From Kudoa neothunni (lineage: Eukaryota > Cnidaria): 64,000 nt of DNA. Under the pieces are notes generated by a model that had not been told where the DNA came from, made no database searches, and saw only the letters and a list, made by a program, of their open reading frames with translations. Both the position numbers and the translations under genes were made by a program. Below, one piece after another: positions 13,473 through 25,600 of the stretch. The stretch lies in assembly GCA_964304625.1 (NCBI GenBank), contig OZ199840.1:1922001-1986000 (forward strand), in the 5' to 3' direction. Position 1 is the first letter of the stretch, and each line of letters opens with the position of its first letter.

Positions 13473-14978
13473 AGTGGGTGACGGGTATTACGTAATCCCT
13501 ACGGGACCGAGGGAAAAGTGACAAATAGCCCGCAATGTTGTCTATTTGTCACCTAACGACGCTCGCACGTTCATTATAAAAACAAGTGTTTATTAATAAT
13601 TCAAAATCTATTTGAACTACTAAAATAATCAAATTTTTGTTGATTCGTATCTTTTTCCGATGTCTTATAAAGTTCCATTTCAAGTCGATAAAGCCAATCC
13701 CAAACATCAGAACCGCATTGTTTAAAATGGCCTTTTAAATATATAAAATATTTTGATGCCTCTGTTGAATCATATAGCATATTTTTAATTTCGTCTTCTT
13801 CATCAAATGACCGTTTTGAAATTAACTCATTGCAAGTCTGGTCATCACCGATTAATTCTTCGGATGGATCAGGGGGAATTTCAGTACTATTTTCCTCGAA
13901 AATAAAACCAGCCTTTGCAAAACAATTTGATATTGTCTGCGGCCTGACATTTTCCCAAGATTTCTTTATCAATACCAAAGCATCCAAAATTTCAATCGTC
14001 CTTATATCTAAGTTATTTTTAACGTGAAAGATACATTTTTCAATCAAATTTTGCTTATAAATCGACTTAAACGAATTGATTACACCCAGATCCATCGGTT
14101 GGAGTACAGAGGTTGGGTTTTGGGGGAAAACATTAACGTAATGTTGGAAAGACTTAATGGAGGGTGACAGCTTGCATTGTCCACGAAAAATAAAACTTTC
14201 AAATTTTTGTTTTTGAATGTTGGATTTTGTTGGATTAAATATTGAGTAAATATTTCAGTGGTCGTCCAGGCATTTTTATTTGAGTAATAAGGGATCGGCT
14301 TTCGGTTGAAATTTTTAAAACGTCTTGGTTGTCTATGATGACCCAAAACTATTGATTCAAGCTTTTCTCCTGTTAAGGAGGCCCCAAGCAATATCGTTAT
14401 TCGTTTTTTGGATCGTTTAATGCATTTGGGATTTGACTCGTTAGAAGAAATATAACTTCCTCCCAAATAGAATCTATAAAGTATCAACATTAAAAATGAG
14501 TTAGTAATGAATGATAAACAATCATCTCAATATTAATTAACTTAATATAAACTAAACGGTATCAATATACACAAACAAAATATTTAAGTTTTTACTTGAA
14601 TGTTGTTGGTAGAATAAAGCAGTTTCATCCAAGTTAAAGATTTTATTTTTTCGTAATTCTTCAATATAGATTCTAATTGAGATTTCTAGTCAGACACATC
14701 GTCGCTCGCAGTATTAGAATTTCCATGAAAGTTAAATTTTCTGGGATTAAATCTATTTTTAAGTCCGCGAAACCATCCATAACTAACACACTTCGAATCT
14801 GTACAGAATTCTTCGTCGATTTCATCATTATCTCCCTTTTTAAATTTTGTTGGAAAAATTTTTTAACTTAATAATATAAGTTTTCAAATGTATTTACAAC
14901 CTTTTTTAAAGTTATTGTCTTCTACGTTATTTTAATTCGTTAGATATTCTAAAGGTGCCAAATACCCATCACCCACTG
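13473..14978 (-). mobile_element. Tigger/pogo-type DNA transposon, 1.5 kb, transposase broken
   Basis: The ends are inverted repeats, CAGTGGGTGACGGGTATTAC on the left and AAATACCCATCACCCACTG on the right, flanked by TA on both sides (13471-13472 and 14979-14980). The minus strand carries a Tigger-family transposase. A CENP-B-type DNA-binding remnant (SYGWFRGLKNRF, ~14780) comes first. Then come the DDE/D motifs: NLDETALFYQ (~14610, first Asp), LFFVDNASCHP (~14190, second Asp) and MDLGVINSFKSIYK (~14095, third Asp). The 136-codon frame at 14080-14490 and the 164-codon frame at 13601-14095 overlap in different phases, so there is a frameshift just before the third Asp. A stop lies between the DNA-binding remnant and the catalytic core. 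The intact ends suggest a fairly recent insertion. Confidence 0.85.
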
Positions 14979-15483
14979 TAGTAGACAGTAGTTAGAAAAA
15001 ATCTCCATTATGGACTTAAAATAATTTTTTAAACTAGATGTTATCATTTTTACGTATTCGAATAAATAATATCATTAATATATTGGAACCACTTATTATT
15101 TTCATACATAAATTTGTTCATAAAAAAAAAGAAAATATAAGAAAATTATTTAACAATCTAGTGGATATCTCAAAATAGTTTAAATGTAAATTTTGATGCC
15201 GTTAAAAGAATAAAAATAAGATCGGATATGATACGATACGATACGATATGAAAATATTTATTACAGAGATGATGTATTTCAAAGATACAAGAAAAAAATA
15301 GATAAGACTAAAGCTAATTTGGATATTATGACTACACAATACACAATCCAACTCGGTTGAATTTCAAAGAAAGATGTACAAGTTTATTCGCCAATTTTTC
15401 TTTTTTTATTTGTATTTTGACCTATCACGCCAACAGTATTTCTACATATAGTATATTGGGTTAGATACAAAATAAACTATAAG
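14979..15483. other. Intergenic spacer
   Basis: AT-rich with a short (GATAC)n tract at ~15230-15250. No gene is supported. It includes the 3' flank of TRMT1. Confidence 0.5.
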
Positions 15484-17315
15484 CTACTTGGCAAGAGGTC
15501 CCCAATAAGGCGCAGGATTAAGTTGATAGCGAAGAATTTTCTTTTCAAACTTTGGCATTAAATTTTGGTCAACATCAAAATTATGATCGTATTTTGTGGG
15601 CTTGTCGAACAGTGCTTTCGCATGCATGTTCTTGATATTGCTACCGGTGGTGTTAGTGGATTTGGTTTTCGCCCATGCTCTGATAGAATCCCAAAACTCT
15701 AAAAAGGGTCGTATTGTAAAATGCAAATAAATCTGTCAATTTTCGAAACATATATTTCAAGTTAGGATGTTTATCACCTTCAGGTGTTGCATTTGTTTTG
15801 ATGGAATTTCGTTTGGCATGGGTTCTAGATATTTGTTTGCCATTTCTGATTAGGTCACATATTATTTCTGCAGTGGGTGCCACGCAGCAGCGTAAAAAGC
15901 TAAAACAGTCAGGTATCGCGTAGTAGAATGGACTGTCGGTCAATTCTTCTCGAAGTGTGGTCAACATACCTTAATACATAGTAGATATTCGGGTTCCATA
16001 GTGCCAATAATTTACCACGTATACGATTGGTAGTTTTGAATTTTGCCGAATTCGAGGTATTGTAATTGATGCAGGCATCCACAAACTCTGGTTGAAATAT
16101 AGGATGCGAATAGATGGGGCCGGCAGTTTTCATTTTGGAGTCACAATTCTCACACTGAAGCTCATTGTCAGATGGAAACTTGTTGGGTATGACCAGATTC
16201 TTTTTTGACAAACATCCTACTACAATAAAAGATAATGATTTTAAAGTTTGATAATCAACAAACAATTTACAAGGATGTAGCTTGAATGACAGGCAATTTT
16301 CACAGTGAAGAAGATGTGATCGTTTAAGGGGCGACTTTTTAGCCTCTTCGGCACCTGTTTTCACTCTCACATATAATCTCACATAGAAATCCACACTAAG
16401 GCACATAAGCGGCTCCACATATCGCTGATACCGACAAGCAATACTCTCCATACAATTTAATACAATACGCAAAGCCTACACACAAAACGAAACTAGAGGC
16501 TGCTTCACTTTGATAAATAACAAACCATTTCATGGCAGTAAGGAACTTTTGCAGAAAAAGATCCATATTTGTAGAAGCATGCATCCACGTTATTCCCGCA
16601 TAATGTTGCCATGTCGGTGGATGTCACACACAACAAGCCCCCATCAGCCACTGTGTTGATGGCACTATCAAGGAAAGTAGCCACCGATCCATACGGATCC
16701 AAATCAACAACTTCAACTCTGTCACTTGGTGGAACTGCCAACTGAGACATCAGTTGTCTACTTAGAAAATAAACAACAGATCGAGTTCAACTGCAAGTAC
16801 GATGCATCCATTTGAGTGATGAGTATCTTATCGGTTAAACCACTCAACTGAGAATTGTATGCGATTGTTTTGACCGCGCTATCCAATAGATCGTTTGCTA
16901 TGACATACTTGGCTTTATCCACCTCGAGTGCGTAGCGAAAACTCCGTAAACCAGTGGCAGCCAGCGATTCCAATATTACAAAATCACCAAATTGACGACC
17001 CACTATTTTAGATACACTTGGCTGATGAGAAATGACTGGGAGATCGAATTTTTGAAAAAACTCGGTGGTTTTCTCACTCCAAGTGTTCTCTTGAATAGAT
17101 CGCGTAATTTGATTGACTTTTCGTTTTCTTAACCTGATTAACTCCTCCTCATAAATTTGAAAAAATGTATTGATAACAACTATGGTCAAATCTCTATTGA
17201 ATTCTTGAACTGGATTGTAAAAAACCCCTTCTTCCTCGGGGACTTTTAGTGTCGCTTTCCCTTCAGATATCTCTGCAAATTTACACTCATCATCTCCATT
17301 TTTATTGAATTCCAT
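15484..17315 (-). CDS. TRMT1: tRNA (guanine26-N2)-dimethyltransferase, TRMT1 (6 exons)
   Basis: Proposed CDS is complement(join(15484..15698,15778..15969,16016..16219,16271..16475,16526..16757,16801..17315)), 520 aa. Introns are 79, 46, 51, 50 and 43 nt. The enzyme makes m2,2G26 in tRNA using S-adenosylmethionine. Family motifs appear in order: EGVFYNPVQEFNRDLT near residue 30, LESLAATGLRSFRYALEV (SAM-binding motif I), VVDLDPYGSVATFLDSA (catalytic DPYG), GGLLCVTSTDMA, and SVDFYVRLYVRV. Two CxxC pairs lie further on (CENC and CENC). The C-terminus ends in PAPYWGPLAK, matching the family's ANWGP motif. The 51-nt intron is a multiple of three and has no stop, so naive translation reads through it; removing it restores the family alignment (FKLHPLG). 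It lacks the zinc-finger tail of vertebrate TRMT1. It looks functional. Confidence 0.92.
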
Positions 17316-18429
17316 TTGGAGATTTGTTAAGTTATTTCGAGGAAGAAAATATTGCGCTAGAGCAAAAGGAACTTACAAAGTTTTTATTTGCTGCGTGCGC
17401 GTGATTAGAGGAACTTCGGAAATATGTGAAAATATTTTCAACAAAGAAAAACAGAATAAAAAGCGAACACAGCTAAAACCCTTTTCATTTCCTTTTGAAA
17501 TTGGAGGTGATAATATTGATACTTGTGTGCGTAATGAAAAAGGCGATGACTATTGGCCTGGCAGATTGACATTGCGTGTTCTATAAATCTACTTTAAGTT
17601 TGTATACCATTAAATTTAACCTTATAAATAACATTTCAATGATGAATATATCTAGTAACTATGTTTTATTGAAGAATATGTAAGAAGATCTTCAGGGGTT
17701 GGGAATAATTTATTGATGTTGACAGAAATCAATTATTCATCTTGCAACCAATTAATTTTAATTACAATTATAAAAATGTTTATACAAGTATATTTTCATA
17801 ATTATGTTTTAAAATTCGGAATTAAAACCGAATTTAACTCTATATTTTAAATATATTTGAATCAATAAACTGTTCGAAAAGAAGGTATTACATTAAACAT
17901 AATAATCAAAACCCACATGACTCAAAATAATTGAAACTAGATTCTTATTTATCAAATCGATCAGTCTTTAATATTAAAAATCGAAATAAAAATTTTTGAT
18001 AATTATAGTTTCGTTGTAATGGTTATTGCCTTAATACCACTTGCAATATTGTTCCTAAAAACAAATAAATATGTTATGAATCTTAATATTGAACAAATAC
18101 AATAAAACAAAACGTTAGATCGTATAAAAAGTCTCATTAATTTTAATTATATTCACGCAAACGCTTGTAATCAACGATTAATCATTTTTACCTTAGTTAT
18201 TTTTATAAGAATAAATATGCTCAGAAAATATTGTTACTTTACTCAATATGAATTAATCAAAGTTATAATTGATTTCTTCTTACATTATTGCCTATTATAA
18301 AAAAATTAAATACAAAATCGAGATAAAAAAATGCGAGAAAATAATAAATGATATACGATTCCATAATATTATCGTAATATAATAATAAAGACAAGAGTAA
18401 ACAAAAATATTTCAAATTTTTGAATTAAA
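17316..18429. other. AT-rich intergenic spacer
   Basis: Contains the TRMT1 5' flank. A 93-codon forward frame at 17305-17586 shows no recognisable domain and starts inside the TRMT1 N-terminus. Nothing else is supported. Confidence 0.45.
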
Positions 18430-18439
18430 AGAGATAATT

Positions 18440-19445
18440 TTGGAAACCAGTTGTTCATCCCATGATCTTTCATTTTTTTGTAGCAAATGGGCAATATACT
18501 TTGCCTTAAGTTATTGTAAGCATAACCAACACTGCTGAAAAATCTTTCAACATCATTAGAGATAGGAACAATGAATCTAGTATCGATATATTAAGTGGAA
18601 GGTCTCTTCTTAAACTTTCTGTTACGACGGGAATTTTAGTTATCAGAACCTTGTATACATAATTCCAAACCAGCTGCTAGTGCCATTTCTCATCGTATGA
18701 CAAATCCTAAATATATCCATCTTGTATTTTGAAAATGAATTATTTTCGAATCAATACCAAGTGTTTTATGAAGACTTGGGTGAGTACGAATTAATTCATT
18801 TAATAGATACCGAGCTTCTGCCATTGTAGTATTCTCCTTTGGGAGGGACAATGAAACAGAATGGAATTTTTTAATCTTTCGTATCTCTCCACCATTTCAA
18901 ATGTACTGGACCACCGCTTTTCATTTTTTGTGATGGGTCTGAGATTTGTGAAAGTCCGTAATATCTCAAAATTTTCTAAATTCATCAATAAAATATTCAT
19001 ATGGCTTCACAAATTCCAAAATAGCCAAATTCAGCCGATGGGAAGAATAACTGATTAAAAGAACGCCACAGAGCTTTGCAAGGGCTTTGTTGACTTCTGC
19101 GTTGTCTCCACAGATAGCAACTACATTTGATAATGATTTCCTATAAATTTGCAAAACAAATTTGATCAATTCATGGTGTTCAACGGCTGTAAATGTTGTC
19201 TCGATCAACAATGGAGAAAAGGTTAACAAACCGGTCTCATAGCTATTTGGATAATTTGAGGTGTAGGCAGAAAAATTTTCGGATATTGTTGGCGTTTTTT
19301 TTAATTCTTGATATTCCCCGTGCTGACTTCTATTGTACCAATTCTTTTCCACATTCGCATCTCCCTTTGATTTTATTTCGTCCGTTTGAGAGAAATATAT
19401 TTTAACGATCGACTTAGGATTTCGAGACATTTTTCGATGACACAA
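18440..19445 (-). mobile_element. hAT-family transposase relic
   Basis: The minus strand, read from 19445 down, gives successive hAT transposase pieces in different frames. An N-terminal part contains AICGDNAEVNKALAKLCG and SYSSHRLNLAI (~19050-19120), the family's catalytic-core signature. Next comes LRPITKNEKRWSSTFEMVERY (~18920), the usual 'NETRWSST' block. A C-terminal dimerisation (hATC) motif follows, ISNDVERFFSSVGYAYNNLR (~18540). At least two frame changes and a stop separate the pieces, so it cannot encode an active enzyme. I did not find convincing paired ends. It could have mobilised the hAT-like MITEs in this window, but that is inference. Confidence 0.8.
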
Positions 19446-19860
19446 ATTAATAAGAATATAATTATAATTTTAGTAGGCGCAAAACGGCGAATCGTACACG
19501 TGGGTTAAACGATAATGATAGAATGGTATTTGCTAACTCCGATAACTACTTCATCGAAAAATTTTAAAAATAGGTATAATTTTGATAAATATAAATTATT
19601 ATGTTATTCAACTTAATATTTTAATAATTATAGGGATTATTTGATTTTTTAACATTTAGAAGTAGGGTTTCCCCGATACCAATAAAATTTCGTTTTCAAA
19701 ACCAGTATATAATGAAGGATGTTGTGTCAAATTACATTAAAATTGGATGTTTAAAATTATTCCTACATTTTTATAAATCTTTACGCATTCCACCATTGAA
19801 TAGTACAAAAAACATATTAGGTTTGCGATTTTCATTAGGCTTGTCAGTTAAATATCGGGT

Positions 19861-20604
19861 AATGGTAAAGTATGCGGCACCTAAAAAACGTCCTATTGTG
19901 CATGCTTGTTCGCATTTCTTTTTTCACGATTCTTGATAATACAGTGGTTGACGTGTAGTTCGTAATTTGAGAAAAAGTAACGAAACTAACGTACACCTAT
20001 GATTATATGTCATTTATTTCTCAAGCTATTCAAAAACATTTATTTGACCGTTAAGAATATTCATAAAATATTTTTAAATTAATTAATTAATTAGGTTTTT
20101 TATGGATTATTTTGTAATGACGTGTGGTTCGTAACTTTTCAGGTGCGTTGAGATTTTCGTTTTCGATTAATGGCGAAATGGAGGAGAGAAATAAAAATTG
20201 AGTTAGGATATTAAAAGCGAAAAATTATTCTGTTGCAAATTGCCTCTCTCATTTGTCTAATTTAAGACATTATTTGAAATATCAAGGTTGAAATAGTTAT
20301 AAACATCAAATGGATATTGAACGAGAAGTATACAATATTACTATAACTGAGTAATTTTCTTCAAAATAAATTATCATTATAATTGAGTTATATCATTTAT
20401 TCCTCCGTGATAGTTCGTAATTTTTTTCTGAGTCCCAATGGGATTACAAACCACCCGTCACTCACTGTAAAATAAAAGAATATGGGAGCAATAATTCAGC
20501 TCAAAATTTATTATTTATTATTTTATTGTTAAGAATCGTGAAAAAAGAAATGTGGAAAAACATGCGCAAGAGGACGTTTGTTAGGTGCCGCATACTTTAC
20601 CATT
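19861..20604. repeat. Inverted repeat (about 75-bp arms) split by a Tigger MITE
   Basis: The left arm, 19861-19936 (AATGGTAAAGTATGCGGCAC...), is the near-perfect reverse complement of the right arm, 20531-20604. Between them lie the MITE at 19942-20467 and about 60 bp of AT-rich sequence. Without the MITE the arms would be almost adjacent and form a long hairpin. The arm sequence (GGCACCTAAAAA, then CACGATT) is related to the longer arms at 27841-28052 and 29525-29742, so this looks like a compact member of the same element family. Confidence 0.75.
19942..20467. mobile_element. Tigger/pogo-type MITE, 526 bp
   Basis: The ends are inverted repeats starting CAGTGGTTGACGTGTAGTTC on the left. The right end, read on the opposite strand, starts CAGTGAGTGACGGGTGGTTT. 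TA flanks both sides (19940-19941 and 20468-20469). The ends resemble the 1.5-kb Tigger element at 13473 (CAGTGGGTGACGGGTATTAC), so that family's transposase may have moved it. It has no coding frame. An internal motif (CGTGTGGTTCGTAA, ~20130) repeats the end sequence. Confidence 0.8.
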
Positions 20605-22654
20605 GTCGAAATAAAACTTTTTTTTGAATGACTAGAAATTTTGGCGTAATCTCATTAGAATACATCAAATGTCTAAAACAGTGGTTCCCTACAGGAGATG
20701 TGAGAATCACTCAAAATCGAATGTAGAAATAATCTGTTTGCAAGTTCAATAATGATGAAGTTTTGGTCCATTTTAATATAATATTCCACCGACATATATT
20801 TATTATTTATTAAGAGGGGATTGTGAATGTTTTTGGCTTTCTTATCGCTAACATTTGAGAGTCATCATTGATATACTATTATTAATAATGCTTCCATTTT
20901 TAAAGTGTACTTAAAAAAAGTATGAAAAATACTGTTGGGACATGTTTTGCGAATGATACACATTTAACGAAATTATTTATTGTTTAAATTTAAGTTTTAG
21001 ACGATAAAAAAATTATAAATGATACAAATATTATTATATATGTAATGAACTTCATACGGTTCATTGTTATAATAGGGTGGTCGTATTTGTATTAAATATA
21101 TACAGTTAGCGTAATTTTTGTTATAATAATTTAAAGTATCTTCGTTGTCGCCCACGTATATTATAAACAACTACTAATCACATTTTAGGCCTAAGTATTG
21201 GTTTTTATTTTCCTGTTTACATCCATTTTTTATGTTTTAAGCTCATAAAATTTATATCGAGATTGTTTGTGGAATGAGTTATGTTTCGACGTACATAATA
21301 GATTGTTAATTAGAGGCAGAGCATCGATTTTATTGTAGACCTGATAAAAATAATGATACTACCAAACCCTTAAACTCACGGATAATAATAGGGAAGTTCA
21401 TTGAAAGCAAACTTTAATTTTTACATTTATATATTCGTTTTTGTTGAACGTTGGAGACCTTTTTAGTCCATTTTGTCGATAACTATTTTGCTATTTCGTA
21501 AAGTTTTAAAAATTACTTAAATTCATAATATTAAATATAAAAATGGTGTCTAATAGACCCCAAAAGCACTAAGTGTATGTATAGTCGATTTTGAGGCGCT
21601 CGGAAGGTTAAACAATTTTTCCATTGCCAATTTATTTTTCTTAGTTGTTCTTACCGCGCCTCGTTAGTAGATATTCGTCAACTTCAACTATTTTATTAGC
21701 TCCACCAAATTTCTCTCTTCGTTGAAACATTCCACAGCCAATCAATATTTTTTCTAAAATTTATGTTAATTCTGTCAATCTACATCTGCGTTCTTCAATA
21801 CACCAAAAATAGATTAATTAAATAAGTGAGATACTGGAAATTTTGGCATGTTTTTATTTTATTTGTAATTTTTCCGAAGAATGTGAAGGTTCTAGGGAAA
21901 ATGAATCCTATAATCTGGCCAAAAAGTAAATACTGCAGAAAAAATCTGTCGATGTATTTGTTGTTGTTGTTGTTGTTGTTGTTGTCACCTGTAGAAGTAG
22001 TGTTATATCTGAGATAATTTTCCCATAAATCAGGGTTTTTATCTATCCTTTACCAGAGAAGAAAGCGAATGATGTATTCATGAGGAACAAAATGTGGTAA
22101 AGTTGAAGCTGGGCTATAAAGTCCGCCATGATGATAGAGTTATATTGAAACAGATTAAAGTAATGGTGTATAAATTTATCACTATAAATCTTTTAAGAAA
22201 TATGTCAAACTATTTTCAATACTAATATTTATTCAAAATAAAATTTTTTCAATAAATTTAAAAATTATAAAAACTGTATCCTTTTGAAGGTTAATTACGT
22301 CAAAAACAGGAAGGAAAATGTGGAATACGTTTTTTAGTATCTTCTATAATGGCAGAGATTTTTATTATCAGGTGAATGGGCAGTCCGAGCAAGAGAATAA
22401 TGAATCTATGAGAAAATTCATCCCTTAAATTATATATTTTCTACTTTTCCAAGAATATCACTGTATAAAAATTAACAATATTTAAAATAAAGCAACAGCA
22501 TTAAATAATGAAATTTTCTTTACTATAAACAAATTTAGAAAAGAGTCCATTTTATAGGTTATAAGTACAACAAAATTTATATTGAGATATGTAAATGTAC
22601 AACGCAAAAAAATGTTGTACATTTTTTAGCTGGTGAGTTAGTTTATAGAAAAAT
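20605..22654. other. Repeat-bearing intergenic spacer
   Basis: No gene is supported. At 20679 a CAGTGGTTCCCTACAGG motif looks like one hAT end without a visible partner. At 21450-21611 there are paired GGTCT/AGACC-type motifs, then GGAAGG and TTAA at 21608-21611, resembling the right end of a piggyBac-like element. A (TTG)n tract lies at ~21960-21985. Confidence 0.4.
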
Positions 22655-25600
22655 TTATTTATAATTGGATTTTCTATTTAATTGAGGATAGGATGGTTCA
22701 CTATCTGAATCGGATCCTAGACACAACGTGTCGTTTGAAGTGATGTCATTGGAGTTGCTAGAGAGCAATTGAAGAGTTGACATGACGTTAAAAATATTTT
22801 CGTTGGCCGAACCTACCGAACTTCTTGATATTTCCTTGCAGCTAAATGAAAAAGCGCCTCAAAACACGCAAAAGTGATAAAATTCAATACCAGCTTAGTA
22901 GGCAGTTGTCTTCCATTAAAAATCCAAGGATATTAATAGCAAAACGATCGATTTCAATGTATGTGTTGCTGTTTTGCTGTATAAATTCACAAGAAATATC
23001 CTAAAAACATAGAAAACGCTAAGTACAACGATTGAAAAACCACATCTATATCCATCATTGTTGGTAGGAAGTCTTGGTTGAAATTGTTGTTTAACGTAAT
23101 CTCCAAATAATCTCCATACACTCTACAAGATAATAATTAATGGTAGATTTATATTCACATTAATATATGAAAACATTATACTTTATTACGTCTATATCTG
23201 GGACATAATTTTGGATCCGGTTAGCTATAATATTCAATACACCATCACGATTGGATTCGGAGTTAAATGATTTGTTTTTAGTGGGTGTCACACGGTAGAT
23301 TTTATCTACTGCACCATGATAATTTAGTAGATCCATTAGAATAGAATAGAATTTCTTCAAATTGGTATGTTTTAGTTTTACTTCAAACTTGGATACTATT
23401 GGTTTATGATCGGAAACGTTGGAATCCCCACATCCATAATACATACAGGTTACGGGGTCTTTAATCACCCCTAAAAAGGATGAAAATACAGTTTTTCAAT
23501 CTATACGTTCATTACTTGGAATTATTTGATTGCTGGCGATAGACAATCTTCTTGTATTTTTGAATTCTGAATCAGAATCAGTAAAGAATGTCTCCAGAGA
23601 TTTGGTCCACCAAAGTATTCGATCAGTGTATGAAGGTGTGCGTTTTTTCTCACTAGTATCGTAGATATTTGTAAAAGGGTCGAATTTGTATGTTGGAATG
23701 AAATCGATAGTTCCTTCTTTGAAACCTTGAAATACCTATATTTACGTTGGATTAATAAAAAAGCAAGCTTGAAAAATTTCCAAAAACTAATAGAAAATAG
23801 AGGAGGAATTACATTATTGGATTGGATTTCCCGAATAAGTTGATCTTGTGACAATAGAGCTTTGATGTGATTGCCATGGGCTAGCGATCTGGCAACACTG
23901 TAAGGGAGCTCTATTCGATAGTTGAGATCTCCTGCCCAGAAGATAATATCGTTGTCAAAGAAAGTTTGAAGGAATTTGAATTCGTGTTTTTTGACAATCT
24001 CAGCATAATCTGCATTTCTTTGGTCGCATTTTGATGCACCGGGGCCCGCACAGAGATGAGAGACCACAAAACAAATCGATGTGTTGAAGAGAATGAAACC
24101 AATCGAGACACCTCCCTTATTTCCGTAGTTCCCGCCAAGACCAGTTTTTACCGAACTCACAGTTAACTCTCTGCCAAAAAAACTTAAGAAAAATGGTTGT
24201 TTTTCGATCTACATACTTGATGTGTTCTACGTGACATTTTTTGACAAAAACCATAATAGCAATACCAACAAGTTGTTGATTTCCCAAAAATACATAGTTT
24301 TCATTTCTTCCGTAAAAGTTTATGGCTTTGAGTATTTGATTTTTCCAAACGACAAGCGTTTTATCTGAAGCTTTCAACACTGATGATGCATTTAGGTCTA
24401 CAGTTTCTTGAAACCCAATCACGTATATATCGGATGGTTTTTCGAGTGGAAATGATTCGGCGGATTCAGCCTGTATATACTTGGGGTTAGTTCGATGGGG
24501 ATAGAGAATCCAGTTTTCGAGATCCTGAAACATAACCGAAGTGCCATTTTTGCGAATCCCTCCGTTCACATTCCACGACCCAATGGTTATTGTGAGTTCT
24601 ACATCGTCCATGTATTCATCGCTACGTTCTAGCAGAGAGGTCAACAATTTCGGTGGTAAGAGTGTGCTTTGTAAGAAATCCCTTGGAAACGCAGTGGCCA
24701 TTTTAGAGTAAATTGTGCTGTCAAATCTGAAAAGACCACAATTCATCGCTTGAATTTGTTTCATAATGAGATTCCTATTTGTGTTGGCGTTGAAAAATTT
24801 TTGCAGTTTTCGTTTAACGCTGATAGCATTAGCTTTCAAAATCTTGGAGCTCTGTGGAATAGAAGATTATTATTGTAATCGATGTAGAAGCAGATGCGTT
24901 ACTTTTTTCTTTTTGAAGTAAACCATTGAACTTCCTTGAAGAAGTTTGACACAGTTGTCGTTGTTTTTATTCCACAACTGATGTACTTTGCTAGAAATCT
25001 CGTTCAGTTTAGTCGGTCCTATCCACTGAATTTCCAACGATTTAAATATTTGTTTCAATATCTAACATTGTAAGTGAAGTATTGAGTCACTGTTTAACTA
25101 TTCTTAATAGATTATAAGATTACTTGAGCGGCAAGTATTCGTTGAATATTGTTGGTTCTATCCAAACAGTCGAAACAACTGGTCCTTACCAATCCAATTT
25201 GATCTCCAATATGTTTCACAAAGTTACCCTTTGCATCTCTTAAGTATAAGTCATTCTACACATTTTCGTATACTTTTGTTACATTGTTGCCCAGAAGAAT
25301 TGATTATAATTTAAAAACACACTAAAATTGTCAAACAGCCAGTTTTCAAGTTGTTTTTTGTTGATTTTACTATCGGGTTCCTCATTTAAATCATAATTCA
25401 GTAACCGAACGTTTACGGGGTTTATTTTATTAAAAATTTTCTATATAAACACAAATACTTCTATATATATATTTCTAGTGGAAGTAGATTACTTACGTTA
25501 AAATAGTAATAAAGTTCATTTTCCACAGATTTTTTTGATAACAGAGAAAGACATTTAACCTGACCATATTGTGTCTTTAGTTTTTTTAGATGTTTGCTCA

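Noticed and set aside
17305-17586. Forward frame of 93 codons antisense to and upstream of the TRMT1 start
   Set aside because: No recognisable family, and it overlaps the conserved TRMT1 N-terminus on the other strand; most likely chance.
21826-22017. Forward frame with a poly-Leu run resembling a signal peptide or membrane segment
   Set aside because: The Leu run is the translation of a (TTG)n microsatellite.
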